A DNA stretch of 64,000 bases from Helichrysum umbraculigerum. Taxonomy: Eukaryota; Streptophyta; Magnoliopsida; Asterales; Asteraceae. The first letter of the stretch is position 1; each line of letters opens with the position of its first letter. Positions 9,772 to 18,957 of the stretch are shown here, piece after piece. The DNA is taken from the NCBI GenBank assembly GCA_949592205.1, contig CATIUR010000002.1:132816090-132880089 (forward strand). Direction: 5' to 3'. The position numbers were made by a program, and so were the translations under genes. The notes below the pieces were generated by a model. The model worked only from the letters and a program-made list of their open reading frames with translations. It had not been told where the DNA came from and did no database searches.

Positions 9772-10164
9772 CTACACATCTTGACATAACCAAGCCCATC
9801 CTTTGAAATTCTTTTGAAATTATTATAAACAAAACCATTTTTCTTCTCACCATATTCCCTAAGCTGACTTCTTTTTCCACCACCCGTGTACTTCTAAGTC
9901 ATAAAACGGGATCTTGTCTTTTGAATACTCAATATTTTATTTATAAAAATCCAAATTTTCTTTCATCTGGGGCTTACAAGTATTTGATTGTCAAGACACT
10001 TATTAGATTATAAACCACGGATGCTAGTAAGAAAGACCTTAATTAAATTAGTTCATGAAAAGAATTCTAACCTTATCTTCATGTGTAGTCATCTTTGTTA
10101 ATTCCTTAATTAGCTCTTAACTCCTTGTGTAACAATGTTGACTAATGTGTTTTCCTTTAACTAG

Positions 10165-10176
10165 GCTCTGATACCA
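10165..10176 (-). promoter_or_regulatory. Second virus: tRNA-Met primer binding site
   Basis: TGGTATCAGAGC on the minus strand, between the viroplasmin-like gene and the small ORF. This is where a caulimovirid genome origin should be, and it supports reading the minus-strand block as one collinear viral segment. Confidence 0.85.
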
Positions 10177-10269
10177 AATATGCGGAAGATGGAGAATTAA
10201 AGATTGAGATTGTAATAAAGGGAGTGAGATATGGGATGGGGGATTGTCCCTAACCTCCCATCTCTGTTT

Positions 10270-10277
10270 TATTTATA
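10270..10277 (-). promoter_or_regulatory. Second virus: TATA box candidate
   Basis: TATAAATA on the minus strand, about 95 bases upstream of the primer site and about 100 bases after the viroplasmin-like stop codon. The spacing resembles that of the badnavirus promoter in this window. An AATAAA-like polyadenylation signal overlaps it. Confidence 0.45.
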
Positions 10278-10377
10278 TTGGAAATATGTACAACACTTAA
10301 GCATATATTTACAAGCTTATGTCACTTTATTCAGTGACAAGACAAACTTTTACTACACACAATTATTACTACTACTA

Positions 10378-11529
10378 TTATTTACAACAGGTAACTTCCA
10401 GCTGTCTCTTTAGCTTCTTCTCCAAGCTTCTCTTTTCTTCATCTTTATCTTCTTCTTCTGAATTATCTTCCATTATTGGTAACCGTGGGACCATGTGCTG
10501 ATTAATTTGGCAATGTTTGCAGAGGTGATCTGGATACTTCTTCATTATCTTGCAATAAAATAACTTTCCTTCTTTACTAAGATACTTATCCGGAATAACT
10601 TTAGTAATTGGTGCTTCATCTGGCTTCATTAATGTTTGCATCCATCTTTGAATATTTTCTATAGCTCCTTCCCCATAATTAATTGCATTGGTAATTATCA
10701 TAGTATTATTTTCATTGTAATTAACCCAAACAGGGTTTCTTAAGGACTGTTCTAAAATTGTGTAAATAACTCTTAGGTTCCATACTCTCTTTTCTTTTAG
10801 GAATTTGGGAATTTCTTCATACTTTAATTCATCTTGTACCATAACTTCCTCTGGTAGTATATATTGACGAGTAATTCCAATCTTGACTAATTTGACCGCT
10901 TGCCTTATTTTATCAAATGTTACTTCTCCAGGTGCTAAATAACATCTAACGAATATTAATTTTGCTCTTGTAATTGACAAATAACTTCTAACTACTCTAT
11001 ATAACTTTGGGATTTTTACTAATTCATCTCCATTACTGGTATATACTGAGTGTAATATCCCATAATCATAACTAGCTTTTACCAAACCCGGATTGCATCC
11101 TGGTAGGGCTATTAATTCATTTATCTTTTTATTTGGCTGAGTAGCGTATCCTTCCAATAATTCTTCCTCCATGTTTAATTTAAGAACTGGGTTAGAGTTT
11201 AATTTATTTGCAACTATCTGGAAATTCTGGACATAATTCTTTACTAGATAATCATAACTTCTTTGACCTTGGACCAGTAATTTTTCTCTGAACGTATCAG
11301 TACTTGGAACAAGCGTTGGGAATTCTACTTTAGAATCCAACTTAACTTTTTTATTTAACTTTTGTTCTTCTGTTACTTGGGTATTTGTTGTACTTGGTCC
11401 TCCTTTTCGGATAATTCTTGTTGTTGGCCTGGATTGGCATATACCTTGTCTAAGTTCGGCATTTTCAGCCTTTAACTCTTGCATCATTGCTACTAGCTTG
11501 GCAATTTGCTCTTGATAATTTGTCTGCAT
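10378..11529 (-). CDS. Transactivator/viroplasmin-like protein (second virus)
   Basis: 383-codon intact minus-strand frame. The N-terminal ~30 residues form a coiled coil (MMQELKAENAELRQ), followed by a Ser/Thr-rich linker. The central domain, about residues 70-300, resembles the caulimovirid inclusion-body/transactivator family (ORF VI type), with YGILHSVYTSNGDELVKIP. Near residue 340 a CX2C pair (CKHCQ) is followed by an acidic and then a basic tail. In the family the protein builds the virus factory and lets ribosomes re-initiate on polycistronic RNA. It sits directly after RT/RNase H and its start overlaps the end of that gene, as expected. The assignment rests on position and resemblance, not on a search. 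Confidence 0.68.
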   Translation of the reverse strand: MQTNYQEQIAKLVAMMQELKAENAELRQGICQSRPTTRIIRKGGPSTTNTQVTEEQKLNKKVKLDSKVEFPTLVPSTDTFREKLLVQGQRSYDYLVKNYVQNFQIVANKLNSNPVLKLNMEEELLEGYATQPNKKINELIALPGCNPGLVKASYDYGILHSVYTSNGDELVKIPKLYRVVRSYLSITRAKLIFVRCYLAPGEVTFDKIRQAVKLVKIGITRQYILPEEVMVQDELKYEEIPKFLKEKRVWNLRVIYTILEQSLRNPVWVNYNENNTMIITNAINYGEGAIENIQRWMQTLMKPDEAPITKVIPDKYLSKEGKLFYCKIMKKYPDHLCKHCQINQHMVPRLPIMEDNSEEEDKDEEKRSLEKKLKRQLEVTCCK

Positions 11530-12735
11530 AAAAATTAGCTTGAGACTTGATTAGCTCAACATTAAAATCATAACAAGTAATTTCTGTAATTAATCTATTT
11601 ATTTCTTTTTTAACTATAGAATTTTTTTAATTTTTGTGTAATCCATGCCTTAACTGTAGAATTATCTATTCTTAGAATAAACTTGTTGTAAACAATATAT
11701 GGCTCAAATTTCTTAATTCCATAATGCATTGCTTTTAATTCTTTCTTGTTTATATCCCAATTTATCTCGTTGGCTTTGAAAGTTCCTGAATGATACCTGC
11801 AAACAAATTCTCTTTTTTCTTTTTCATACCTGTATTTTAATACCGCGCCATATCCATTGTTACTTTCACTTGCATCTGTTTCTACTATCCATAAAAAATC
11901 GCCTTTCTTCATCTGGATATTCTAATTTAGGTAGTTTTTCACATTTTCTTTTTATTTTCCTAATAACTTCCTTATCCTTTTCTGTCCATTGAAATTCTAT
12001 ATTCTTACTTATCTTTTTATTTAAAGGTTCCAGTTCTTCTGCTAGTTTTGGCATAAATTCTCTAACTTGGTTTATTGTTCCTAAAAAGGCTTGTAATTCC
12101 TTTTTAGTGTTTATTTCTTCATTAAAATTTATAACCTTTTTTATTATATGGTCTTGCATCTTGATTCCTCCTTTATCTATTTCTATTCCTAGAAATTCTA
12201 TTTGGGTTTTAAATAATTCAGTTTTCTTTTTACTTAGTATAATACCACTTTCTTTTATTATATAAATAAAGTTTTCTAACAATCGTAAGTGTTCTTCTTT
12301 TGTTTTAGTGAATAATAATATATCATCTATATAGACAACATAATTTTCTAAATCTTTAAAATATTTATCCATAAACGCTTGATATCTCCCTGGTGCATTC
12401 TTATATCCAAAAGGTAATACATTCCATTCATAAAATCCATTAGGTATACTAAAAGCCGTTAATTGTTTTGATTCTTCTTTTAATTTTATTTGATGAAATC
12501 CACTTTTACAATCAAATTTGCTAAAATAACTATATCCTTGAATTTGTTTTATATTTAAGATTTTGTTTGGTATAGGGTAATTATATGTTTGGTTTTGGCA
12601 TTTAAATTTCTATAATCTATAACCATTCTACTTTTCCCTCTTTTTTTTTTCACTATGTTTATTTACAATAAATGCACTACTGCTATGTTTACTATTTGAT
12701 TTTCTTATTAGTTCTTGGTTTAATAATTCGTTAAA
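11519..12735 (-). pseudogene. Reverse transcriptase/RNase H of the second virus
   Basis: Minus-strand RT begins inside the fingers region at the 12735 junction; its upstream part and protease are missing. The palm motif YIDDILLF lies in the open piece 12372-11866. RNase H follows in another frame at 11912-11610 (WIVETDASESNNGYGAV). The typical RNase H end (ADKLSR) appears in a third frame near 11520, overlapping the viroplasmin-like start. At least three frame changes and some stops show decay. It differs strongly from the badnavirus RT in this window, so it is not another copy of it. Confidence 0.8.
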
Positions 12736-12868
12736 CCTGAACCAATAATAAAGCAAAGCTTTTATATGTCGAGAATCTCCTTGGAGAAAATGAAAAATGA
12801 ATGTGGCAGCAATGGAGAACGGCATATCCTGAAGAATATGAGCGCCTAATAGCTATTTCAGATGATCC
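12736..12868 (+). pseudogene. Badnavirus coat-protein fragment 1
   Basis: Collinear with 4190-4321 of copy A (coat-protein core, around NNKAKLLYVENLLGENEK), with a few substitutions including a new stop. It joins second-virus DNA on the left. On the right it joins fragment 2, which restarts about 550 bases upstream in the viral map. The join lies in a shared CTCAG-like stretch, suggesting microhomology-mediated joining. Confidence 0.85.
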
Positions 12869-13545
12869 TCTCAGACGCATGGTGGGAAGGAAGAATAAAT
12901 TTTTACAGCATCAGAAAGTAGTCCAGATCTAGAAGCAGAAGCAGAGTTTGATTACCCAAAGTTAAGACAACTTGAAGAGGCAGTTAGAAAGCAAGAACAG
13001 GAACAATATATTTTTCCTACCACCTCTTGCATGCCACCTGAGGACTCTGGTATGGGACCAGCAGTCTATCCACCAGCAACTGGTACAAGTAATCTCAGCC
13101 ATCCACAGCATCAGGTACCTTTTCGTATCAAGAAAGAAGAAGATTTCGGTAGCACTTACTACCCTCAGAATTGGAGTTTACCACTAGCATATGCAGGAGT
13201 TGGGGCAATGCTTGTTCTACCAATCGACATTGGTACATGGACAGATGTTATTCAGAGATGGGAATCAATAACCATTAACAAACTCAATGCGCAAACCTGG
13301 ACCAATAATAAAGCAAAGCTTTTATATGTCGAGAATCTCCTTGGAGAAAATGAAAAACGAATGTGGCAGCAATGGAGAATGGCATATCCTGAAGAATATG
13401 AGCGCCTAATAGCTATTTCAGATGATCCTCAGAACATCACCTCTCAAGTCAGAAGAATAATTCTCCTTGAAGACCCATATCAGGGATCAACATATGAACA
13501 AGATGAGGCGTACATGAATTTACAAAGGTTAACTTGTGAAAACAC
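12869..13545 (+). pseudogene. Badnavirus coat-protein fragment 2
   Basis: Collinear with about 3765-4440 of copy A: end of the acidic linker and the coat-protein core. Open from 13031 (MPPEDSGMGPAVYPPATG) to the junction with the Gypsy element at 13546, where it fuses in frame to retrotransposon sequence. The same viral segment reappears on the other side of the Gypsy element from 22474, so about 450 bases are present on both flanks. Confidence 0.87.
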
Positions 13546-13693
13546 ACTTCGAAAGAAGGACATACCCATGGTGTTGGTTAAGTGGAATCATAGTTTGGGT
13601 TCAAATCTTACGTGGGAGACCGAATCTAGCATGAGGTCGCGATACCCTAGTTTTTTTGGGAATGGCGAGATTTCGGGGACGAAATCTTCTTAA
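13031..13693 (+). CDS. Chimeric ORF: viral coat protein fused to chromovirus C-terminus
   Basis: A 220-codon frame runs from viral coat-protein DNA straight through the junction at 13546 into the C-terminal chromodomain-like part of the Gypsy polyprotein (KKDIPMVLVKWNHSLGSN). It ends at the element's own TAA at 13691-13693. About 171 codons are viral and 49 retroelement. The fusion is probably accidental and there is no promoter evidence. It is reported because the frame is intact across the breakpoint. Confidence 0.4.
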   Translation: MPPEDSGMGPAVYPPATGTSNLSHPQHQVPFRIKKEEDFGSTYYPQNWSLPLAYAGVGAMLVLPIDIGTWTDVIQRWESITINKLNAQTWTNNKAKLLYVENLLGENEKRMWQQWRMAYPEEYERLIAISDDPQNITSQVRRIILLEDPYQGSTYEQDEAYMNLQRLTCENTLRKKDIPMVLVKWNHSLGSNLTWETESSMRSRYPSFFGNGEISGTKSS

Positions 13694-13705
13694 GGAGGGA
13701 AGATT

Positions 13706-15636
13706 TGTAACATCCTCGATTTGGGCCTAGTAGAAATACGGTAATTTCCTTATTTAATTCGTATTTAAATTGTAATTAGAAATAATTGGTATTATGTAGA
13801 CAAGTTTAAATAAATAGGTCAAATGGTTAAATAACCTATTGTGGTTAATAAATTATTATTTGTTTTAAATTATTTTAGTTAACGGTAAAATAAAATGTAT
13901 TTTCTCGCAAACGGTTTCTAGGTTCCAGACAATAGATTTAGAGCGGATAAAATTTGTACATTGTGTAATGTGGAGGTGGAAGTTAGGTCGACCTAACTTC
14001 CCACTTTTCCTTTTTCCATTTCATTTTTGGTTCCTTCTCCAAACAAAAACACACACATATATTGAAACTAGAGAAATCAAAGAAGAAGAGATTGTACAAA
14101 TCGAAAGAAGCCTTGATTCTTGCTTTAGCTACTTATCATCTCCATCATCATCTTCTTGTTTTCATCTTGCTTGTAAGTGCATTTAGCCCTAATTATCTAT
14201 TAAGTTTGAATTAGGTTGAATATATAATGCATGTGTAGAATTAAAGCTTGATGATGATTGTTTGTTGTTATACTATGTTATATGATGCTATTTGAGGTCG
14301 ATTTCGTGTTAAAAACCATGTATTACAACTGAGTTAGTGATTTGGGTGTTTTGGATTCGAGCCTAAGTGTTTGCAGGTCTGGTTTTGTTGCTGTAAAAGT
14401 GACGAACGCGATCCAGCTCTCTCTACCGGATCGCGTTCCATAGTGAGAATGGGTCACGGAGTGATTTTGTACGTATGAACGCGATCCAACCCCATTAAAC
14501 CCGGATCGCGTTAGCTAGTGTTGAATTGGGTTGGGCACATTTTGTACATAGGAACGCGATCCGTAACCTTGACCCGGATCGCATTTGAAAGTGAAAAACG
14601 GTAACAGAACGTTTTGTACATGGGAACGCGATCCAGCCAACCGTCACCCGGATCGCGTTTGTTAGTTACATTTTGGCAAATTTGATAACTTGTGACTTGT
14701 ATACTTGTGATATTTTAATAGTATTAGTGTACATTATGTACACTTATCTGATTTATATATTTGTATAGAACATAACCAATCATGATTTAGAGACTAACTC
14801 GGTTACGGTTATGTTCACAGATAAAGCGAAGACTCAGAAAGATTAGATCTCTGAGTGGAGGCTGTGACAGTAAGGGTGAGTGGATCCTTGGCTTCAGTCT
14901 AAGTTGGTTGTAACAATCTGGTTACAACAGGTAACTTGGTTATACTTGTGTAATGTTTGCTTAACATATTGCCATGATGATTATGGATTATGTGAATCTT
15001 TCAGAGGTCAATTGCGATTGGGTTTGGGTACTATTACTTGGATAACATTAGTACTTTGTACATGTGTTGCTCACTGGAATGATGTTGGAAGTAGTAATAG
15101 TACCAAACCATCGGTTAGATCACTGAATTGGCCTTCAGTGGTTGTAAGTGTTGCTTGGGGGCCACCGCGGCAGTAGGGTGCCTCAAGGACCACAGATCCT
15201 CTTTGAAGTTACTTGTTTATGATGCTTAGCTGTAAACAATTGTGAATTTGAGTTCAGTTAATAGTTAATGATCTATTCACTTAGCTTTGTGCTAATCCCC
15301 CTCATTACTCTTGCAGATTATCTTTTGTATGTGGGTTGGCAAGGTGATGGGAATGGAATGTTTGAGGACGCCTACTCTGTTTTGGATGATCATATTAACT
15401 GTTTATTATCATGTTTGAAATTAATACCTTTAAGGCTAATGTTTTAAAAGTTTGTACTGAATTAAGTATTTGGATGATACTGTGTGGATTGTACTTTTGA
15501 TTTAATATGCAATCTATATGGTATCATTTAATGTAACTTTGATGATGCTAAGTAATGCAAGTTGTGAATATTAAAGTACGCTTCCGAAATTAAAAAAAAA
15601 AAAAAAAAGCCTTGGTATAAATTGGAGATTGTTATA
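13706..15636 (+). repeat. 5' LTR of the Gypsy element
   Basis: 1,931-base LTR, starting TGTAACA and ending TGTTATA (near-inverted termini). By eye it differs from the 3' LTR by about six substitutions plus the length of the A-run near the end, so the element is young. It contains four evenly spaced inverted repeats at 14404-14660 and a poly(A) run near 15593-15608. Short open frames inside (for example 13968-14186) are present in both LTRs and have no recognisable product. Confidence 0.9.
14404..14660 (+). repeat. Four GATCGC inverted repeats in the Gypsy 5' LTR
   Basis: Four units at 14404-14438, 14477-14512, 14552-14586 and 14624-14660, about 73 bases apart. Each has a left arm GAACGCGATCC and a right arm GGATCGCGTT separated by about 13-15 bases, so each could form an 11-base-pair stem, while the loops vary. 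The same array occurs in the 3' LTR at 21240-21496. It may be a tandem repeat under pairing constraint, a protein-binding array or a methylation-rich element. Confidence 0.8.
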
Positions 15637-15641
15637 AAAAT

Positions 15642-15653
15642 TGGTATCAGAGC
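15642..15653 (+). promoter_or_regulatory. Gypsy primer binding site (tRNA-Met)
   Basis: TGGTATCAGAGC five bases after the 5' LTR end. It is the usual initiator tRNA-Met primer site for plant LTR elements and fixes the LTR boundary. Confidence 0.93.
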
Positions 15654-15812
15654 ATAGGTTTGGGCGAATTGAGCACGGGTTAAATGTTCAATCCCAAACC
15701 TATTTATGCTAGTCAAACATTCTAGAGTGTGGGATTTAGCTATGATAGGAGAATTGGTTAGTATGTAGGTACTAACAATTAACGAATTGTGAGATGTGTT
15801 TTAATACAGGAT

Positions 15813-17180
15813 ATGGCAGATAATGAGAACCAGACCGTTACCCCCAACAACAACAACATTTCAGGAATGAATGACACTTCTCCCGAAAATCAAAGTGTTA
15901 GACAGGGTCAGACTGGTACTTCTTTCTCGGCAGGGAAATTAAGTCAAGAGGATTATATGTTGCATCTAGAAGGGGAAGTGGTGAGGCTCAAGGCGTTTGA
16001 ACAACAGTTTCTATTAGATCAACAAGCCCGAACATCTCAGCAGATTCAACAGACTTTGCCACCATTTATTAGCACCGTACCACCTCCATTGGTGACGTCA
16101 CAGACTCCTTTATCCGTGCCTTTTTATCATCAGCAGCAACCTTATGGAAATTACCAAACATCGGCTCCATTCTCTTCTTCGGGGACTTTTGGTTATCAGA
16201 TACCGGTATTTCCGCCTCCATTTCAACATAAGTTGTGCTCATTCAAAACTTTTAAATCTAGTGGACCGTCTGATTTCCATGGTAGTACAAATCCCTCCAT
16301 TACTTTGGATTGGTTGAGGGATGCAGAAAGAAAATTTGAGGTGTGTAGGTGTGAAGACGAGGTAAAAGTTCCTTATGCGGTGCAACTCCTCAAGGGCCCG
16401 GCGATGGGTTGGTGGGATTCTATTACATCACATTTCACCCCGCAACATAGAGCGTCTATTAGATGGTCCGATTTCTACAACGAAGTTTGCAAGAAGTACT
16501 GTTCTGGATTTGATATGACCTGTTTACGACGTGAGTTTATGGATTTGCAATTGACGAATAGGATGACAATGGATGATCTCATTTCTCAATTTACCGAAAA
16601 ACTAAGGTTTGTGCAACAATGGGTACCGGATGAACGCACTCAGATTGACCAATTTGTAGGTACATTGTCCCACGATTATCGGACGACAGTAAGACTAGCG
16701 GGTTCCCTTACCCAAGCTTTTGAGTTGGCCCGATCTATGGATGGAGATGTTAGAGCAAGGGATTTGGAGATTAAGGATAAATCTGCATTGAGACCTAAGA
16801 GTGATTCTTCGGGAAGTTCGGAAAAGAAGAAATGGCATGGATCCTCTCAGGGTAAGAAACTAGGCTCTGGTGGTGGTGTCAATGTGGATAGAACTAATTG
16901 GTGCCAAGGTTGTAAGTCCAAGCACACAGGGCCATGTACTCCTTAGACTCGTAGATGTGTTAAGTGTGGATAGTTTGGTCATGATTTCAAAGATTGCACA
17001 TTTCCCAACAATGTTTGCTGGAACTGCCATAAAGAGGGTCATCGGGCAGGGCAGTGTACTGTGGTTGGTAGACAGAGAACGGGTACGGTCGGTGGGTCTT
17101 CATCGTCTGGCCAGAAAAGAAAGAGTGCACCATCAGCATCGGGCCGAGCATTCCAGATGGCAGCTGATTAAGCTGTCAGA
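15813..17180 (+). pseudogene. Gypsy gag: capsid and two zinc knuckles
   Basis: Gag from the ATG at 15813 (MADNENQTVTPNNNN). A low-complexity N-terminus rich in Q, P and S is followed by the retrotransposon gag capsid domain (about residues 145-290, with LDWLRDAERKFEVC and FTEKLRFVQQWVPDE). Two CX2CX4HX4C knuckles lie near 16955-17050, the first interrupted by a TAG; the second is CWNCHKEGHRAGQC. Stops at about 16945, 16972 and 17170 break the frame. The open track also extends to a GTG at 15789, but the ATG is the better start. Gag would form the retrotransposon particle. Confidence 0.85.
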
Positions 17181-18957
17181 ACAGAGGATGTCATAACCGG
17201 TACTTTTCTTTTCAATTATGTACCGGCATGCGTTTTATTTGATTCGGGAGCCAATTTCTCTTTTGTATCTATGTGCTTCTGTGATAGACTGAAATTGACT
17301 CCCACTATTATTACAAATCCTATTGAAGTTGAAGTAGCAAATGGCAAATTAGTTCCCGTTACCACATCGGTGATTGGAGCTAGTATTTTGATTGAAGGAC
17401 ATAATTTCCCTGTTTCCTTTCTTTTGATGCCTATTCTCGGTTTTGATGCGGTCTTAGGCATGGATTGGTTAAGTCAGAATAGAGCCAACATAGATTGCCA
17501 TAAAAAGTTAATCAAAATCCCAACTTCGGACGAGTCTTATGTTGTGGCTCGAGGGGAGCGAGAGAGGGGTAGTATTCCTTTGATTTCTTTGATGAAAGCT
17601 AGAAAATCTCTAGCTACAGGGTGTGAATCATACTTGGCCTATGTTATTGATGCTAAGTTAGGCAAGAAAAAGGTCTCCGATGTTCGAGTGGTTGATGAAT
17701 ACTCTGATGTCTTTCCCGATGAGTTGCCTGGCTTACCTCCCATTAGAGAAGTAGAATATAAAATCGAATTGATTCCTGGTTCTACTCCTGTAGCTAAGGC
17801 TCCTTATAGATTAGCTCCCTCCGAAATTCGTGAAATGATGAGCCAGATTAAGGAGTTATTAGATAAGGGCTTTGTTAGGCCTAGTTCCTCTCCCTGGGGT
17901 GCACCTGTGTTATTTGTTAAAAAGAAGGATGGCACCTTTCGTATGTGTATCGACTATAGGGAGTTGAATAAGAGAACCATAAAGAATAAATACCCTTTGC
18001 CCTGAATAGATGAATTGTTTGACCAATTACAAGGGTCTTTATTTTTCAAAAATTGATTTGAGGTCGGGTTATCACCAAGTGCGGGTTTGTGAGGAGGATA
18101 TCCCTAAGACAGCTTTTCGCACAAGATATGGTCATTATGAATTTCTTGTTATGCCGTTTAGGTTGACTAATGCTCCGGCGATTTTCATGGATTTGATGAA
18201 TAGGGTTTGTCGACCCTTCCTTGATAAATTTGTAATCGTATTCATTGATGATATCTTGGTTTATTCTAAGTCTGAATATGATCATGAGATGCATTTGCGT
18301 ATGGTTCTTGACACCTTGAGAAAGGAACAACTGTATGCTAAATTTTCGAAATGCGAGTTTTGGCTTCGTGAGGTTCAGTTTTTGGGGCACATCATTTGTA
18401 AAGATGGGGTTAAGGTGGATCCATCAAAAGTTGAGGCTGTTATGAATTGGCAAGCTCCTAAGTCTCCTTCCAAAATTAAGAGTTTTCTGGGTTTAGCGGG
18501 CTACTACCGGAAGTTCATTAAGGATTTTTCTAAGATTGCAGGTCCTCTGACTAAGCTGACTCGGAAAGATGTTAAATTTCAGTGGACTGAACAATAGGAA
18601 TCAGCTTTTCAAACTCTAAGGTAGCTTTTGTGTCAAGCTCCGATTTTAGCATTGCCTGAGGGGTCCGATGACTTCGTTGTTTATTGTGATGCTTCTTCTG
18701 CAGGGTTGGGTTGTGTTTTGATGCAACGAGACCGTGCTATTGCATATGCTTCGCGTCAACTGAAACCTCATGAGATTAATTATCCTACCCATGACTTGGA
18801 ACTTGCGGCCGTGGTTTTCGCTTTGAAAATTTGGAGACACTACCTTTATGGCACGAAATGTGTCATCTGTACGGATCACAAAAGTCTCCAGTATATGTTC
18901 ACTCAGAAAGAGCTTAATATGCGACAAAGGCGATGGTTGGAATTAATCAAAGAGTAG
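17181..18957 (+). pseudogene. Gypsy pol: protease, reverse transcriptase, RNase H
   Basis: Continuation of the gag frame. The aspartic protease has its DSGA motif near 17240 (LFDSGANFSF). RT runs from about 17770 (RLAPSEIREMM) through VKKKDGTFRMCIDYRELN. A TGA at 18003-18005 sits where a CGA Arg codon is usual. A single-base insertion in a homopolymer near 18050 moves the frame. RT then continues with LVMPFRLTNAP and the catalytic FIDD near 18243, followed by RNase H (VYCDASSAGLGCVL, 18678 on). Further stops lie at 18595-18597, about 18622 and 18955-18957. The enzyme set is complete in order but not translatable. Confidence 0.87.

Larger units (their letters stand above)
8888..12735 (-). mobile_element. 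Partial endogenous pararetrovirus of a second type
   Basis: AT-rich minus-strand block with caulimovirid genes unlike those of the badnavirus copies. Reading on the minus strand from 12735 down: RT/RNase H, a transactivator/viroplasmin-like gene, an intergenic region with TATA box and tRNA-Met primer site, then the first genes after the origin. The order RT then viroplasmin then origin is that of caulimovirus-, soymovirus-, cavemovirus- and solendovirus-like viruses, and badnaviruses lack viroplasmin. I cannot name the genus. Both ends abut badnavirus DNA, so the block is a captured or recombined fragment, roughly half a genome. Confidence 0.8.

Noticed and set aside
10231..10501. Plus-strand frames over the second virus intergenic region
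   Set aside because: They are AT-rich and short, and overlap the TATA box and the end of the viroplasmin-like gene on the other strand.
13968..14186. Short open frames in the Gypsy LTR (also 14880-15176 and the matching 3' LTR frames)
   Set aside because: They are identical in both LTRs because the LTRs are identical. The sequences are low-complexity or random-looking and lie in a non-coding region.
14404..14660. CRISPR-like array in the Gypsy LTR
   Set aside because: The units are inverted repeats at about 73-base spacing in a plant LTR. There are no spacers of constant length and no cas genes.
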